A stretch of 64,000 nucleotides of DNA from Agromyces italicus DSM 16388 (GCF_000421545.1 NZ_ATXF01000010.1:1-64000); one strand, 5' to 3'. Shown: positions 54,066 to 62,513, counted from the stretch's first letter. Program-made: numbers and translations. Notes: generated by a model from the sequence alone, not told the origin.

Positions 54066-54084
54066 AATTTAACGTGATTAAATT
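54066..54084. promoter_or_regulatory. A/T-rich palindromic operator between amidohydrolase and tetR genes
   Basis: AATTTAA (54066-54072), five bases, TTAAATT (54078-54084) is a perfect 19-base inverted repeat. Such an A/T block is rare in this G/C-rich chromosome. It lies 43 bases upstream of the amidohydrolase start and about 100 bases before the TetR start, as expected for a shared TetR operator. Confidence 0.75.
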
Positions 54085-54181
54085 CGGGCACACGATACTC
54101 CGCGCTCGCCCGACGACCAAATCGAGCCCGACGCAGACGACCCGACCCCGCATCCCGACTCGCACCCACCGAAGGAGCCAG

Positions 54182-54874
54182 GTGACCCCGACCCCCGCGA
54201 AGCGCACCGCCGGCCGCCCGCGCACCCCCGTGCTCAGCGCCGAGCAGATCATCGACGCCGCGTTCGCCCTCGCGAAGACGGCCGGACCCGACGGGTTCAC
54301 CATGGCGGCCCTCGCCCGCTCGCTCTCGGTGCACCCGCCCGCGCTCTACCACTATTTCCGCGGCAAGGCCGAGCTCGTGCGCGCGATGCGCGGGCGGCTC
54401 GCCGAGCTCCTCGACGTCACCGGCTTCGACGACCCGGCGACCCGGCTCGACGACGCCGTACTGCGCTGGGGCCACTCGTACCGCACCGCGTTCGCGGCGC
54501 ACCCCACCGGCATCGCGCTGCTCGCGACGACCGCGATCGACGGGCAGGAGCGCTCGGTCCTGAACTACGAGGCGATCACGCGCCGACTGCTCGCCGAGGG
54601 CTGGCCGTCGAGCGGCGTGGTCGACGCGATCGTCGCGCTCGAGTCGTTCATCATCGGTTCGGCGCTCGACGCGCTCGCGCCGCCCGACATCATGTCGCCG
54701 GGCGTGGCCGCCGGGCACGCACCTGCCTATGCCCGCGCCGAGGCCCGCCGCAGCGTGCTGGCGGCGGCAGGTGGCATCCGGGTGACCGATCGCTCATTCG
54801 AACGCGGGCTGCTCGCGATGCTCGCGGGCCTGCCCGCGACGCTCGCCGCGGCCGACGACGCCGAGCGGGCCTGA
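54182..54874 (+). CDS. TetR-family regulator (TetR class with C-terminal TetR_C-like domain)
   Basis: A 230-residue protein with a basic N-terminal tail (KRTAGRPRTPVLS), a helix-turn-helix near residues 30-65 (FTMAALARSLSVHPPALYHYFRGKAELV, in halves) and a long C-terminal helical domain similar to TetR_C. The GTG start has AAGGAG four to five bases upstream; the open frame reaches back to 54074 across the operator but without a start signal. It probably represses the divergent amidohydrolase-NhaC operon. It ends 9 bases before the convergent prfB stop. Confidence 0.88.
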   Translation: MTPTPAKRTAGRPRTPVLSAEQIIDAAFALAKTAGPDGFTMAALARSLSVHPPALYHYFRGKAELVRAMRGRLAELLDVTGFDDPATRLDDAVLRWGHSYRTAFAAHPTGIALLATTAIDGQERSVLNYEAITRRLLAEGWPSSGVVDAIVALESFIIGSALDALAPPDIMSPGVAAGHAPAYARAEARRSVLAAAGGIRVTDRSFERGLLAMLAGLPATLAAADDAERA

Positions 54875-54882
54875 CCTGCCGC

Positions 54883-55989
54883 TCAGTCTTCCTTGCGCTT
54901 GCGCCACTTGATGCCGGCGGCGATGAGCCCGTCGAGGTCGCCGTCGAACACGATCGCCGGGTTGCCGACCTCGTAGCCGGTGCGCAGGTCTTTCACGAGC
55001 TGCTGACCGTAGAGGAAGTAGGAGCGCATCTGGTCGCCCCAGCTCGCGGTGATGGTGCCCGCGAGCTCCTTCTTCTGGGCCGCCTCCTCTTCGCGTTTCT
55101 GCAGGAGGAGTCGGGTCTGGAGGACCCGCATCGCCGCAGCGCGGTTCTGGATCTGCGACTTCTCGTTCTGCATCGAGACGACGAGGCCGGTCGGGATGTG
55201 GGTGATGCGCACGGCGGAGTCGGTCGTGTTGACCGACTGGCCGCCGGGGCCCGAGGAGCGGAAGACGTCGACGCGGATGTCGTTCTCGGGGATCTCGACC
55301 TCCTTCGCCTCCTCCATGATCGGGATGACCTCGACGGCGGCGAAGCTCGTCTGCCGCTTGTCGGCGCCGCCGAACGGGCTGATGCGGGCGAGACGGTGGG
55401 TGCCGGCCTCGACCGAGAGCGTGCCGTAGATGTACGGGGCGTCGATCTCGAAGGTCGCCGACTTGATGCCCGCGCCCTCGGCGTAGGAGGTGTCGAGCAC
55501 CTTCACCGGATAGTTGTGCCGCTCGGCCCAGCGCAGGTACATGCGCATGAGCATCTCGGCGAAGTCGGTGGCGTCGTCGCCGCCGGCGCCCGAGCGGATC
55601 GTGACGACCGCGCCGCGGTCGTCGTACTCGCCGTCGAGCAGCGTCTGCACCTCGAGGTCGCCGACGGTCTTCTGCAAGGCCGCGAGCTCGGCGCGGGCCT
55701 CGTTCGCGCTGTCCTCGTCGTCCATCTCGAGGGCGAGTTCGACGAGCACATCGAGGTCGTCGAGGCGCTGGTCGACCTCGGTGATGCGCTTGAGCTCGGC
55801 CTGACGGTGGCTGAGGGCGCTCGTCACCTTCTGCGCGTTGGCCGTGTCGTCCCACAGGTCTGGGGCACCGGCCTCATCGGAGAGGCGGGCGATGTCGGCT
55901 TCGAGGGCATCGACGTCGACGACGGCGCGGATGTCGTTGAAGGTGGCGCGGAGTGCGGAGATCTCGGGCGCAAGGTCAAGTTCGAGCAT
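54883..55989 (-). CDS. prfB: Peptide chain release factor 2
   Basis: A 368-residue class-I release factor for UGA and UAA. The codon-recognition SPF tripeptide is in LARISPFGGADKR, and the peptidyl-transferase-centre GGQ motif in RSSGPGGQSVNTT. The reading frame is continuous: there is no in-frame early UGA, so the autoregulatory +1 frameshift seen in E. coli is absent, as usual in actinobacteria. The start at 55989 has GGAGG in the spacer and a TAGGCT box 10 bases upstream. An accessory cassette separates it from ftsE. Confidence 0.97.
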   Translation of the reverse strand: MLELDLAPEISALRATFNDIRAVVDVDALEADIARLSDEAGAPDLWDDTANAQKVTSALSHRQAELKRITEVDQRLDDLDVLVELALEMDDEDSANEARAELAALQKTVGDLEVQTLLDGEYDDRGAVVTIRSGAGGDDATDFAEMLMRMYLRWAERHNYPVKVLDTSYAEGAGIKSATFEIDAPYIYGTLSVEAGTHRLARISPFGGADKRQTSFAAVEVIPIMEEAKEVEIPENDIRVDVFRSSGPGGQSVNTTDSAVRITHIPTGLVVSMQNEKSQIQNRAAAMRVLQTRLLLQKREEEAAQKKELAGTITASWGDQMRSYFLYGQQLVKDLRTGYEVGNPAIVFDGDLDGLIAAGIKWRKRKED

Positions 55990-56041
55990 GGCGCCCTCCA
56001 GCCTAGTCGCGCGCGGGGCGGGCGGGTGTAGCGTCGGGGTG

Positions 56042-57328
56042 ATGACCACCGCCACGCCTCCGTTCTCGTGGCGCGGCATCATCCTCCCGGCCTACCTGCC
56101 CACGCTGCTCTTCTCGCTCGGCGAGGGCGCGCTCATCCCCGTCATCCCGGTCGTCGCGACCGAGCGCGGCGCCTCGCTCGCCCTCGCGGGCCTCATCGCG
56201 GCGATGCTCATGGTGGGCGAGCTCGTCGGCGACCTGCCGGCCGGATGGCTCGTGGCCCGCATCGGCGAGCGCAACGCGATGATCGGGGCGGCCCTGCTCG
56301 CCGTCATCGGGGTGCTCGTCGCACTCGCCTCCCCCACGACGGCGGCGCTCGGCATCGGCGTGTTCCTGCTCGGCCTCGCGACGGCGGTGTTCGGGCTCGC
56401 CCGCCACGCGTTCCTCACGAGCTACGTGCCCGAGCGCGTGCGCGCACGCGCACTGTCGACGCTCGCGGGCGTGTTCCGCGCAGGTTGGGCGATCGGCCCG
56501 TTCGTCGCGGCGGGCATCATCGCGTTCGCCGGCTCCTCGGAGCCCGTGTTCTGGGTGCTCGTCGCCAGTTGCTTCGCGGTCGTCGTCGTGCTGGTGCTGC
56601 TGCCCGACCCCGAGCGGGTGTTCGGCGCGGCGCGGCTCGCGCGCGAGGCATCCGCCGTCGACGTCGGCGCCCGTGACGGTGCCGACGTGACCACGGCCGG
56701 TCGGGCCGCGGCGGATGCCTCGTCGCACGGCGTGTTCCGCGCGATCGTGACGCACCGCGGGGTGCTCGCACGCATCGGCACCGGGGTGGGGCTGCTCGCG
56801 GCGATCCGGGCGAGCCGCACGATGATCCTGCCCCTGTGGGCGGTGTCGATCGGCGTGCCGCCCGAACAGGCGGCCCTCGTGATCGGCGTGTCGGCGACGA
56901 TCGACTTCGCACTCTTCTACGTGAGCGGCCAGGTGATGGACCGCTTCGGGCGGCTCTGGAGCGCCATTCCCGGCATCGTCGGGCTCGCGGCCGGACACCT
57001 CGTGCTCGCGTTCACGCACGACGTACCCGCCGCCGTGGCCTGGTTCACCGCGGTCGCGGTACTGTTCGGCATCGCGAACGGACTCTCGAGCGGGGTGATC
57101 CTGACGCTCGGCGCCGACCTCGCGCCGAAGGCGAACCCGGCGCCGTTCCTCGGCGCGTACCGCACGATCGCCGATGCCGGGCAGGCGGTCGCGCCGCTCG
57201 TCGTCGCCGGAGTCACCTCGCTCGTCTCGATCATGGCGGCGGCCGCGGCGATGGGCGTCGTCGGCCTCCTCGGCGCCGCCGCGCTCCTCCGCTGGGTGCC
57301 CCGCTACGCGCCGCGCCGACGGCGCTGA
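56042..57328 (+). CDS. MFS transporter, 12-helix
   Basis: A 428-residue membrane protein with two six-helix halves. The GDLPAGWLVARIGERNAMIG loop after helix 2 is MFS motif A, and ERVRARALSTLAGVFRAGWAIGPF and the half-repeat DRFGRLWSAIPG are typical. A central loop of about 40 residues (206-240) is Ala/Asp-rich. Its substrate is unknown; drug or sugar efflux is likely. TAGCGT is seven bases before the ATG (56029-56034), a leaderless promoter. It diverges from prfB and converges with the PPOX gene. Confidence 0.85.
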   Translation: MTTATPPFSWRGIILPAYLPTLLFSLGEGALIPVIPVVATERGASLALAGLIAAMLMVGELVGDLPAGWLVARIGERNAMIGAALLAVIGVLVALASPTTAALGIGVFLLGLATAVFGLARHAFLTSYVPERVRARALSTLAGVFRAGWAIGPFVAAGIIAFAGSSEPVFWVLVASCFAVVVVLVLLPDPERVFGAARLAREASAVDVGARDGADVTTAGRAAADASSHGVFRAIVTHRGVLARIGTGVGLLAAIRASRTMILPLWAVSIGVPPEQAALVIGVSATIDFALFYVSGQVMDRFGRLWSAIPGIVGLAAGHLVLAFTHDVPAAVAWFTAVAVLFGIANGLSSGVILTLGADLAPKANPAPFLGAYRTIADAGQAVAPLVVAGVTSLVSIMAAAAAMGVVGLLGAAALLRWVPRYAPRRRR

Positions 57329-57336
57329 GCGCAGTG

Positions 57337-57376
57337 CGCACCGCGCTGCGCCGCACCGCGCTGCGCCGCGCTGCGC
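57337..57376. repeat. 15-bp tandem repeat after the MFS gene
   Basis: CGCACCGCGCTGCGC occurs at 57337-57351 and 57352-57366, followed by a shortened copy CGCGCTGCGC at 57367-57376. It starts nine bases after the MFS stop and resembles the GCACC tandem tract at 7331. Confidence 0.85.
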
Positions 57377-57390
57377 CCTCTCAACCGCTG

Positions 57391-57454
57391 CGGGGGTGCT
57401 TATCCGCAAGTTTCACGGGTAAGACGCTTGAGATCTTGCGGAAACGCACCCCCG
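57391..57454. terminator. 64-base nested stem-loop between convergent MFS and PPOX genes
   Basis: The outer arms CGGGGGTGC (57391-57399) and GCACCCCCG (57446-57454) and inner arms CCGCAAG (57404-57410) and CTTGCGG (57435-57441) all pair exactly, with symmetric four-base bulges (TTAT, AAAC) between and a 24-base loop. It may end transcription in both directions. A GGGAGC triplicate (57469-57486) follows. Confidence 0.7.
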
Positions 57455-57518
57455 AAACGGTCGGTTCCGGGAGCGGGAGCGGGAGCGGGCGCGCGCGGGC
57501 GCGCGGGCGCACTGCCAG

Positions 57519-57917
57519 TCAGCGACCGTTGAGCTTCTCGAGCTGCATGACGAGGATGACCCGGTCGGCGTGGTCGGCCGGAACCGCGGTGTCGGCGTCG
57601 CCGTAGCGCTGGCCGAGGTGCACGTAGAACGCGCCTTCGGGGTCGGGCACGACCTCGGCGAGGCGCCCGCGCACCTCGACGTACTTGTGGGCGTTCTCGG
57701 GATCGGTCATCGCGAGCGTCATCGCCGGGTTCTGCTGCAGGTTGCGGAACTTGCCGCGCTTGGTCGTGTGCGTGAAGCGGATGGTCTGCGTTTCGGCGTC
57801 GAACTCGAACCACATCGGGTTGATCTGCACCTCTCCGTTCGGGCGCGTAGTGCCGAGGAAGGCGAACACGGGCGCGTTGAGGATGCGGGCGAAGTGGTCG
57901 TTGATCTCGATCGTCAT
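57519..57917 (-). CDS. PPOX-class FMN/F420-binding split-barrel protein
   Basis: A 132-residue split beta-barrel protein. FAFLGTTRPNGEVQINPMWFEFD is the first strand pair, the cofactor-binding TTKRGKFRNLQQNPAMTLAM follows, then HKYVEVRGRLAEVV. It matches the group annotated as PPOX-class F420-dependent oxidoreductases; flavin or heme binding is possible. Start at 57917 (MTIEIN). It lies between the MFS gene and the tad operon and has no visible operon partner. Confidence 0.88.
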   Translation of the reverse strand: MTIEINDHFARILNAPVFAFLGTTRPNGEVQINPMWFEFDAETQTIRFTHTTKRGKFRNLQQNPAMTLAMTDPENAHKYVEVRGRLAEVVPDPEGAFYVHLGQRYGDADTAVPADHADRVILVMQLEKLNGR

Positions 57918-57989
57918 GCGTTCAGTCAAGCAGGCGCGAGCGACGGGCATTCCCGGGTGTGGCGTCCCGACGGCGAGTCGCGAGCAGGC

Positions 57990-58427
57990 TCAGTGGAACA
58001 CCGAACGCGCCGTCGCCGTGACTTCGATCGGCACCTCCACGGGGATGAACTCGGTGCCGATCGGCGCGTTCCAGACCGCCCGGAGTGTGACCGTCGCCGT
58101 GCGCCCGTCTGGCGACCCGGCGGCCACGAGCTCGAGCTGGTCGAGTTCGTGCACGGCATCGCCGAGATAGGCGTTCGCGGCGCGCAGCGCGTCGGCGTCG
58201 TCGAGCTCGAGGGCGAACTCGCCGTCGTCGATGCTCACCTCGTCGAGGGACCACGCCTCGGCCGCGGCGAGCGCGGCGCCGTCGGCGAGGGTGAAGAGGC
58301 GCTTGCGGTCGAGGTAGAGCGAGGTCGCCGAGGCGACGACGAGGATGAGCGAGAGACCGAGCACGCAGAAGAAGATCGTGAGCAGCAGGGTCGACCCCGA
58401 CTCGTCGCCGTGGACGCGGCGGATCAC
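57990..58427 (-). CDS. TadG-like pilus-assembly protein
   Basis: A 145-residue protein with a short basic N-terminus (IRRVHGDESGST), one membrane helix (LLLTIFFCVLGLSLILVVASATSLYL in halves) and an external domain. The DESGSTLL-helix-DRKRLFTLADGAALAAAEA pattern is that of the Flp-pilus TadE/TadG-like proteins in actinobacteria. The GTG start overlaps the stop of the upstream TadE-like gene (GTGA). It is the last gene of the tad operon. Confidence 0.85.
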   Translation of the reverse strand: MIRRVHGDESGSTLLLTIFFCVLGLSLILVVASATSLYLDRKRLFTLADGAALAAAEAWSLDEVSIDDGEFALELDDADALRAANAYLGDAVHELDQLELVAAGSPDGRTATVTLRAVWNAPIGTEFIPVEVPIEVTATARSVFH

Positions 58428-58903
58428 GGCACCACCGCCGCGAAACGCGAGACCGTCTGCGTGGCGCTCGCCTCGAGCGACACACTGCCGACCCGGTCGA
58501 GCGAGAGCACGTCGGGCACGAGCGGAAGGCCGACGCTCGCCTGCACCGACACGCGGATGCGGCTGCCCGGCTGCCCGCAGTCGGCATCCTGGCAGTCGAT
58601 CGTGACGGATGCGTCGCCGGCATCCATCCCGTAGTCGGCGAGCGCCACTCGAACCGCCCGTTCGACCGCCGATACGGCCGTCGCCCGGTCGCCGGCCTGC
58701 ACGGCGACCCGCGCCGCCTGCCGCGCCGCACCCTCGACCGCGAGCGCACCTCCTTGGATCGACGCGAGGGCGAGCACCAGGTAGACGAGCGGCACGAGCA
58801 GCAGCACGCCGACCGTGAGGAACTCGAGCGAAGCCGAGCCCCGCTCGCCGGCTCGATCGTGCTGCGCCGGGCGCGGCTCAGTCGAGGCGTTCGACGGCGG
58901 CAT
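58424..58903 (-). CDS. TadE-like minor pilin, first copy
   Basis: A 159-residue protein with DRAGERGSASLEFLTVGVLLLVPL, the type-IVb pilin-like motif with Glu at +5 in the helix, then an external domain with a Cys pair (TIDCQDADCGQ). The start overlaps the end of the previous tad gene by 26 bases. TadE-type minor pilins are inserted in the membrane and processed by a TadV/CpaA-type peptidase, not encoded in the window. Confidence 0.88.
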   Translation of the reverse strand: MPPSNASTEPRPAQHDRAGERGSASLEFLTVGVLLLVPLVYLVLALASIQGGALAVEGAARQAARVAVQAGDRATAVSAVERAVRVALADYGMDAGDASVTIDCQDADCGQPGSRIRVSVQASVGLPLVPDVLSLDRVGSVSLEASATQTVSRFAAVVP

Positions 58904-59267
58904 GACCGGTCACCTCCAGACCGTGATCGACGCCGAACAGCCCGACGACCGGCATCGTCGCCCGCACCGTCACCGCGATGACGGGCACCCCGTCGAGGCT
59001 CGTGCGATCGGCAGTGATGTCTCGGGCATAGTCGGCCGAGATCGCGGTGCTGATCAGTTCGCGCGTGCGCTCGACTCCGTCGAACTCGTCGGCCCCGGCG
59101 AGTGCGGCGTACCTGGCGCCCTCGGCCGCCGCATCGAGCACGGTGTTTCGCACGTGCAGCGCGAGCGCCAGCTGCACGACCGCGAGGGCGAGCGCGGTGA
59201 GCAGCACGCCGACAAGGGTGAACTCGGCGACCGCCGAACCTCTCTCGTCGCGCAGGAGCCGTCGCAC
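58878..59267 (-). CDS. TadE-like minor pilin, second copy
   Basis: A 129-residue protein with a short start (RRLLRDERGSAVAEFTLVGVLLTALALAVVQLAL in two parts) carrying the same ERGSA-x2-EF motif. The GTG at 59267 is chosen as the only start just before the motif; the frame stays open upstream and no clear ribosome-binding site is seen, so the start is uncertain. It overlaps the next gene by 26 bases and is 23 bases past the small pilin-like gene. Confidence 0.82.
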   Translation of the reverse strand: MRRLLRDERGSAVAEFTLVGVLLTALALAVVQLALALHVRNTVLDAAAEGARYAALAGADEFDGVERTRELISTAISADYARDITADRTSLDGVPVIAVTVRATMPVVGLFGVDHGLEVTGHAAVERLD

Positions 59268-59290
59268 CGCGATGACGGACGACGAGCCTC

Positions 59291-59467
59291 TCAGGCCCCG
59301 AGCACCCGCTCGATCGCCTGATTGAAGACGTCGCTCAGTGCGGGGCCTGCGAGCCCCCAGATGAGGATCACGAGCCCGGCGGTCATGAGGGTGATGAGCA
59401 CCCACCCCGGCACGTCGCCGCGTTCGTCGCGGAGTCGTCGCCGGATTCGGTCGAGTCGTCGTTGCAT
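59291..59467 (-). CDS. Small Flp-pilin-like membrane protein, 58 residues
   Basis: The frame reads MQRRLDRIRRRLRDERGDVP, then GWVLITLMTAGLVILIWGLAG (membrane helix) and PALSDVFNQAIERVLGA. The position between TadC and the TadE genes and the layout (basic start, DERGD motif, one helix, short tail) are those of the actinobacterial Flp-type pilin. The GDVPGW stretch replaces the usual G-x-x-x-x-E-Y motif: there is no glutamate at +5, which is unusual for a prepilin-peptidase substrate. AAAGGAACC precedes the ATG. Confidence 0.8.
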   Translation of the reverse strand: MQRRLDRIRRRLRDERGDVPGWVLITLMTAGLVILIWGLAGPALSDVFNQAIERVLGA

Positions 59468-59491
59468 CGGGGTTCCTTTCGTCGTCGGGCA

Positions 59492-60436
59492 TCAGAAGCC
59501 CGTCTGGAGTACGAGGTAGCCGGGGAACAACGCGAACGCGATCGTCACCGGGAGGATGAGGAAGATGAGCGGCACCAGCATCGCGATCTCCTTGCGACCG
59601 GCGAGCTCGATGATGGTGCGTTTCGCGGCCTCGCGCGCGTCGCCGGCCTGGGCGCGCAGCACCGCGGCGAGCGGGGCGCCCCGTTCGAGCGCACCGAGCA
59701 CCTGGTCGACCGCACGCGAGAGCCCGGGGTGGTCGACCCCGTCGCGCAGTTCGGCGAGGGCCGTGGCGAGCGGGACCCCGGTGCCGACGCTCGCGACCAC
59801 GTTCGAGAACTCGCGCGGAAGTTCGCCGTTGCCGGTGGCGCCGACCCGTCGAAGTGCGTCGAGCATGCCCTCGCCGGCGGTCAGGCTCAGGGTGAGGAAC
59901 TCGAGCACGGTGGGAAGTTCGGAGGAGATTCGGGCGAGCCGGCGCCGCGCGCTGCGCTGGAGGACCCAGTCGCGGGCGACCGCACCGAGCGCTGCCGCGA
60001 CGAACGGGGCGGCGAGACGGACGATCGTCGGCATTCCGCCGAAGCCCGGTGCGACGATCGCCAGCGCCGCCCCGAGCGCGAAGCCGACGGCCGACCACGC
60101 CAGCTGCTCGCCCCTGAATCGCTCGACGTTCTTCGAAGACCCGGCCTGCCGCAGGCGCTTCGCCACGACCTCGTTACCACCGAGCCACGACGACATCACG
60201 CCGCGCAGCCACCGCAGGGCGGGTGCCACGACGACGCCGAGCACGGGGCTCGGATCGGCCGGCCTCGTGGCGAGGAGCACCCTGGCCTCGGGCGAGAGAT
60301 CGGCGATGTACGGGGCGACCCGCTCGGCGAGGCGAGGGCGGCCGATGCGAGGAACCGCCGAGATCATGAGCCAGAGGCCGAGTCCGGCGATCACGCCGAG
60401 GGCGAGGCTCAGCGCGGCGACGTTCAGGTGAACCAT
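59492..60436 (-). CDS. TadC-like type II/IV secretion system inner-membrane protein
   Basis: A 314-residue membrane protein with a T2SS-F domain near residues 175-300 (LPTVLEFLTLSLTAGEGMLDALRRVG) and helices at the N-terminus, about 125-165 and the C-terminus. It forms the inner-membrane platform with TadB for the Flp pilus. Its ATG lies inside the end of tadB (13-base overlap). Confidence 0.9.
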   Translation of the reverse strand: MVHLNVAALSLALGVIAGLGLWLMISAVPRIGRPRLAERVAPYIADLSPEARVLLATRPADPSPVLGVVVAPALRWLRGVMSSWLGGNEVVAKRLRQAGSSKNVERFRGEQLAWSAVGFALGAALAIVAPGFGGMPTIVRLAAPFVAAALGAVARDWVLQRSARRRLARISSELPTVLEFLTLSLTAGEGMLDALRRVGATGNGELPREFSNVVASVGTGVPLATALAELRDGVDHPGLSRAVDQVLGALERGAPLAAVLRAQAGDAREAAKRTIIELAGRKEIAMLVPLIFLILPVTIAFALFPGYLVLQTGF

Positions 60437-61287
60437 CGACGCTCCTCGGGCAGTCGACCGAGCGCGATCATGCTGCGGTAGGCGATGAGGGTGATGCCGA
60501 GTCCGACGAGGATGAGCGCGGCGCCGGCCGCCGAGTCGTAGGCCGCGATCGCCTCGTGCCGCGAGGCGAGCACGACGAGCAGCAGCCAGGGCGCGGCGAC
60601 GCCGAGTCGGGCGGCGTTCCGGATCCACGACTGCCGGGCGACGACCTCGGCGCGGAGGGCCGCATCTTCGCGAAGGTACCCGGCGAGGCCACGGAGCACC
60701 GCCGTCACGTCGCTGCCACCGACCTCGCGAGCCATGCGCAGCGTCTCGATGATGCGGTCGGCGACCGGATCGGCGAGTTCTGACTTCAGTCCGTCGAGGC
60801 ACGCCGAGAAGTTGCCGGTGCGCCGGTATTCGCGTTCGAACGACGAGAAGGCGGCCCGTGTCGGAGCCGGGCCGAGTTCGGCGAGCGCGCCGACGCTCTC
60901 CGGCAGCGACATCCCGGCGCGGACCGAGGCGACGAGGTGATCGACGACGTCGGGCCACACCGCCCGGTTGGCCGCGCGACGACGCGTGGCGCGGCCGCGT
61001 ACGACGAACGGCACCAGCAGCGCTCCGAGCACGGCGCCGGTGATCGTGAGGAACGGGATGGCGAACACCGCATGCACGAGCGCCCCGGTCACGGCGGAGA
61101 GGATCACGCAGACGATCGCGACCACGGGAACCGGCACGCTGCCGAGTCCGGCGAGCGCGAGTTCGCCGCGCAGTTGCTCGAGCAACGCCGACGAGCCCGG
61201 GCGCTGCTCGACGCGGCGCGGCCACAGCAGCGGCGCGGCGACGAGCAGCAGGCCGAGGCCGAGGGCGGCGCCCAGCACGAGGCTCAT
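60424..61287 (-). CDS. TadB-like type II/IV secretion system inner-membrane protein
   Basis: A 287-residue membrane protein with a T2SS-F domain (WPDVVDHLVASVRAGMSLPESVGAL) flanked by paired N-terminal helices (about 35-75) and two C-terminal helices. Start overlaps the tadA stop (ATGA, 61287-61284), and its stop overlaps the tadC start. TadB and TadC together anchor the pilus-assembly ATPase. Confidence 0.9.
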   Translation of the reverse strand: MSLVLGAALGLGLLLVAAPLLWPRRVEQRPGSSALLEQLRGELALAGLGSVPVPVVAIVCVILSAVTGALVHAVFAIPFLTITGAVLGALLVPFVVRGRATRRRAANRAVWPDVVDHLVASVRAGMSLPESVGALAELGPAPTRAAFSSFEREYRRTGNFSACLDGLKSELADPVADRIIETLRMAREVGGSDVTAVLRGLAGYLREDAALRAEVVARQSWIRNAARLGVAAPWLLLVVLASRHEAIAAYDSAAGAALILVGLGITLIAYRSMIALGRLPEERRWFT

Positions 61288-62513
61288 CGCGTGTCTCCGA
61301 GCACGTGACCGGGGTCGAAGCCGCGTGCGTGGAACTTCTCGAGCCGCGCCGGCCGCCGCCCGGTCGCGAGAAGCGCCCCGTCGCGGGTCTCGAAGATCGC
61401 CTCGGCCACGACCTCCGCCCCGGAGCTTCCGCCCGTGGGTGCCACGATCTCGGCGACGCGACGTCGGCCCTCGCGGTCGATCGTGAGATGGACGACGAGG
61501 TCGATGCAGCTCGCGACCGTCGGCACGACGAACGCCGAGTCGATGTTGCGGCCGGCGAGCAGCGGCAGCGTCGAGAGCTTCACGAGCGCGTCGCGCGCCG
61601 AGTTGGCGTGAATGGTGCACATGCCGGGAAGCCCGGAGTTGAGGGCGATCAGGAGGTCGAGGCTTTCGGCTTCGCGCACCTCGCCGACGATGAGCCGGTC
61701 GGGGCGCATGCGCAGCGCCTCTTTGATGAGGCGGCGGAGCGTGATCTCACCGCTTCCCTCGAGGTTCGGCTGCCGGCACTGGAGCGCGACGAGGTCGCGC
61801 ACGTCGAGGTCGAGCTCGAAGGTCTCCTCGACGGTGACGACGCGGTCGCCGATGCGGGCGCTCGACATGAGCGCGTTGAGCATCGTGGTCTTGCCGGTGT
61901 GGGTCGCCCCCGACACGAGGATGTTGGCCCCTGCGAGCACCGCCATGCGGAGGAACTCGGCGGCCTGAAGCGTGAGCGAGTCGAGTTCGACCAGCGACGG
62001 GAGCGATCGGATGCGACGCTGGAACTTGCGCACGTTCACCGCCCAGTGGGCCCGCGCGACATCGGGGATCGCCACGTGCAACCGCGACCCATCGGGCAGT
62101 GAGGCGTCGACGAACGGCGAGCTGAGGTCGACGCGGCGCCCGGTGTGGGCGAGCATTCGTTCGACGAGTTCGCGCACCTCGCGGTCGGAGAGCACGACCG
62201 TCGTGAGTTCGGCGACGCCGCCGCGGGCGACGAAGACGCGCGTGGGCCCGTTGATCCAGATCTCCTCGATCTCGTCGTCGTCGAAGAACGGCTGCAGCGG
62301 CCCGTACCCGGTGAGCGAGGCGACGACCTCGCGCGCGGTGCCGTGCTCATCGCCGAGGCCGGCGTGGGCACCGCCGAGCGCGCGCTCGCTGTAGCGGCGC
62401 ACCTCGTCGCGGGCGTAGCGGGCGGCGAGCTCGTCGTCGCCGGCGAGGTCGACACCGTCGCGCAGCACGCGCGTGCGCACGCGCTCGGCGATGGTGCGGA
62501 CGGCGTCGGACAT
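61284..62513 (-). CDS. tadA: TadA/CpaF-family pilus-assembly ATPase
   Basis: A 409-residue secretion ATPase with an N-terminal helical domain and a RecA-like core. Walker A is in SGATHTGKTTML, the Asp box and acidic Walker-B-like stretch in VVTVEETFELDL and RLIVGEVREAESLD, and the His box in GMCTIHANSARDAL. It powers assembly of the Flp-type pilus. It is first in the tad operon; the ATG at 62513 was chosen, with an alternative at 62525. A TadZ/CpaE-like gene and a prepilin peptidase are not present here. Confidence 0.93.
   Translation of the reverse strand: MSDAVRTIAERVRTRVLRDGVDLAGDDELAARYARDEVRRYSERALGGAHAGLGDEHGTAREVVASLTGYGPLQPFFDDDEIEEIWINGPTRVFVARGGVAELTTVVLSDREVRELVERMLAHTGRRVDLSSPFVDASLPDGSRLHVAIPDVARAHWAVNVRKFQRRIRSLPSLVELDSLTLQAAEFLRMAVLAGANILVSGATHTGKTTMLNALMSSARIGDRVVTVEETFELDLDVRDLVALQCRQPNLEGSGEITLRRLIKEALRMRPDRLIVGEVREAESLDLLIALNSGLPGMCTIHANSARDALVKLSTLPLLAGRNIDSAFVVPTVASCIDLVVHLTIDREGRRRVAEIVAPTGGSSGAEVVAEAIFETRDGALLATGRRPARLEKFHARGFDPGHVLGDTR

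Noticed and set aside
54883..55989. Programmed +1 frameshift in prfB
   Set aside because: The reading frame is continuous from the ATG with no early in-frame UGA.
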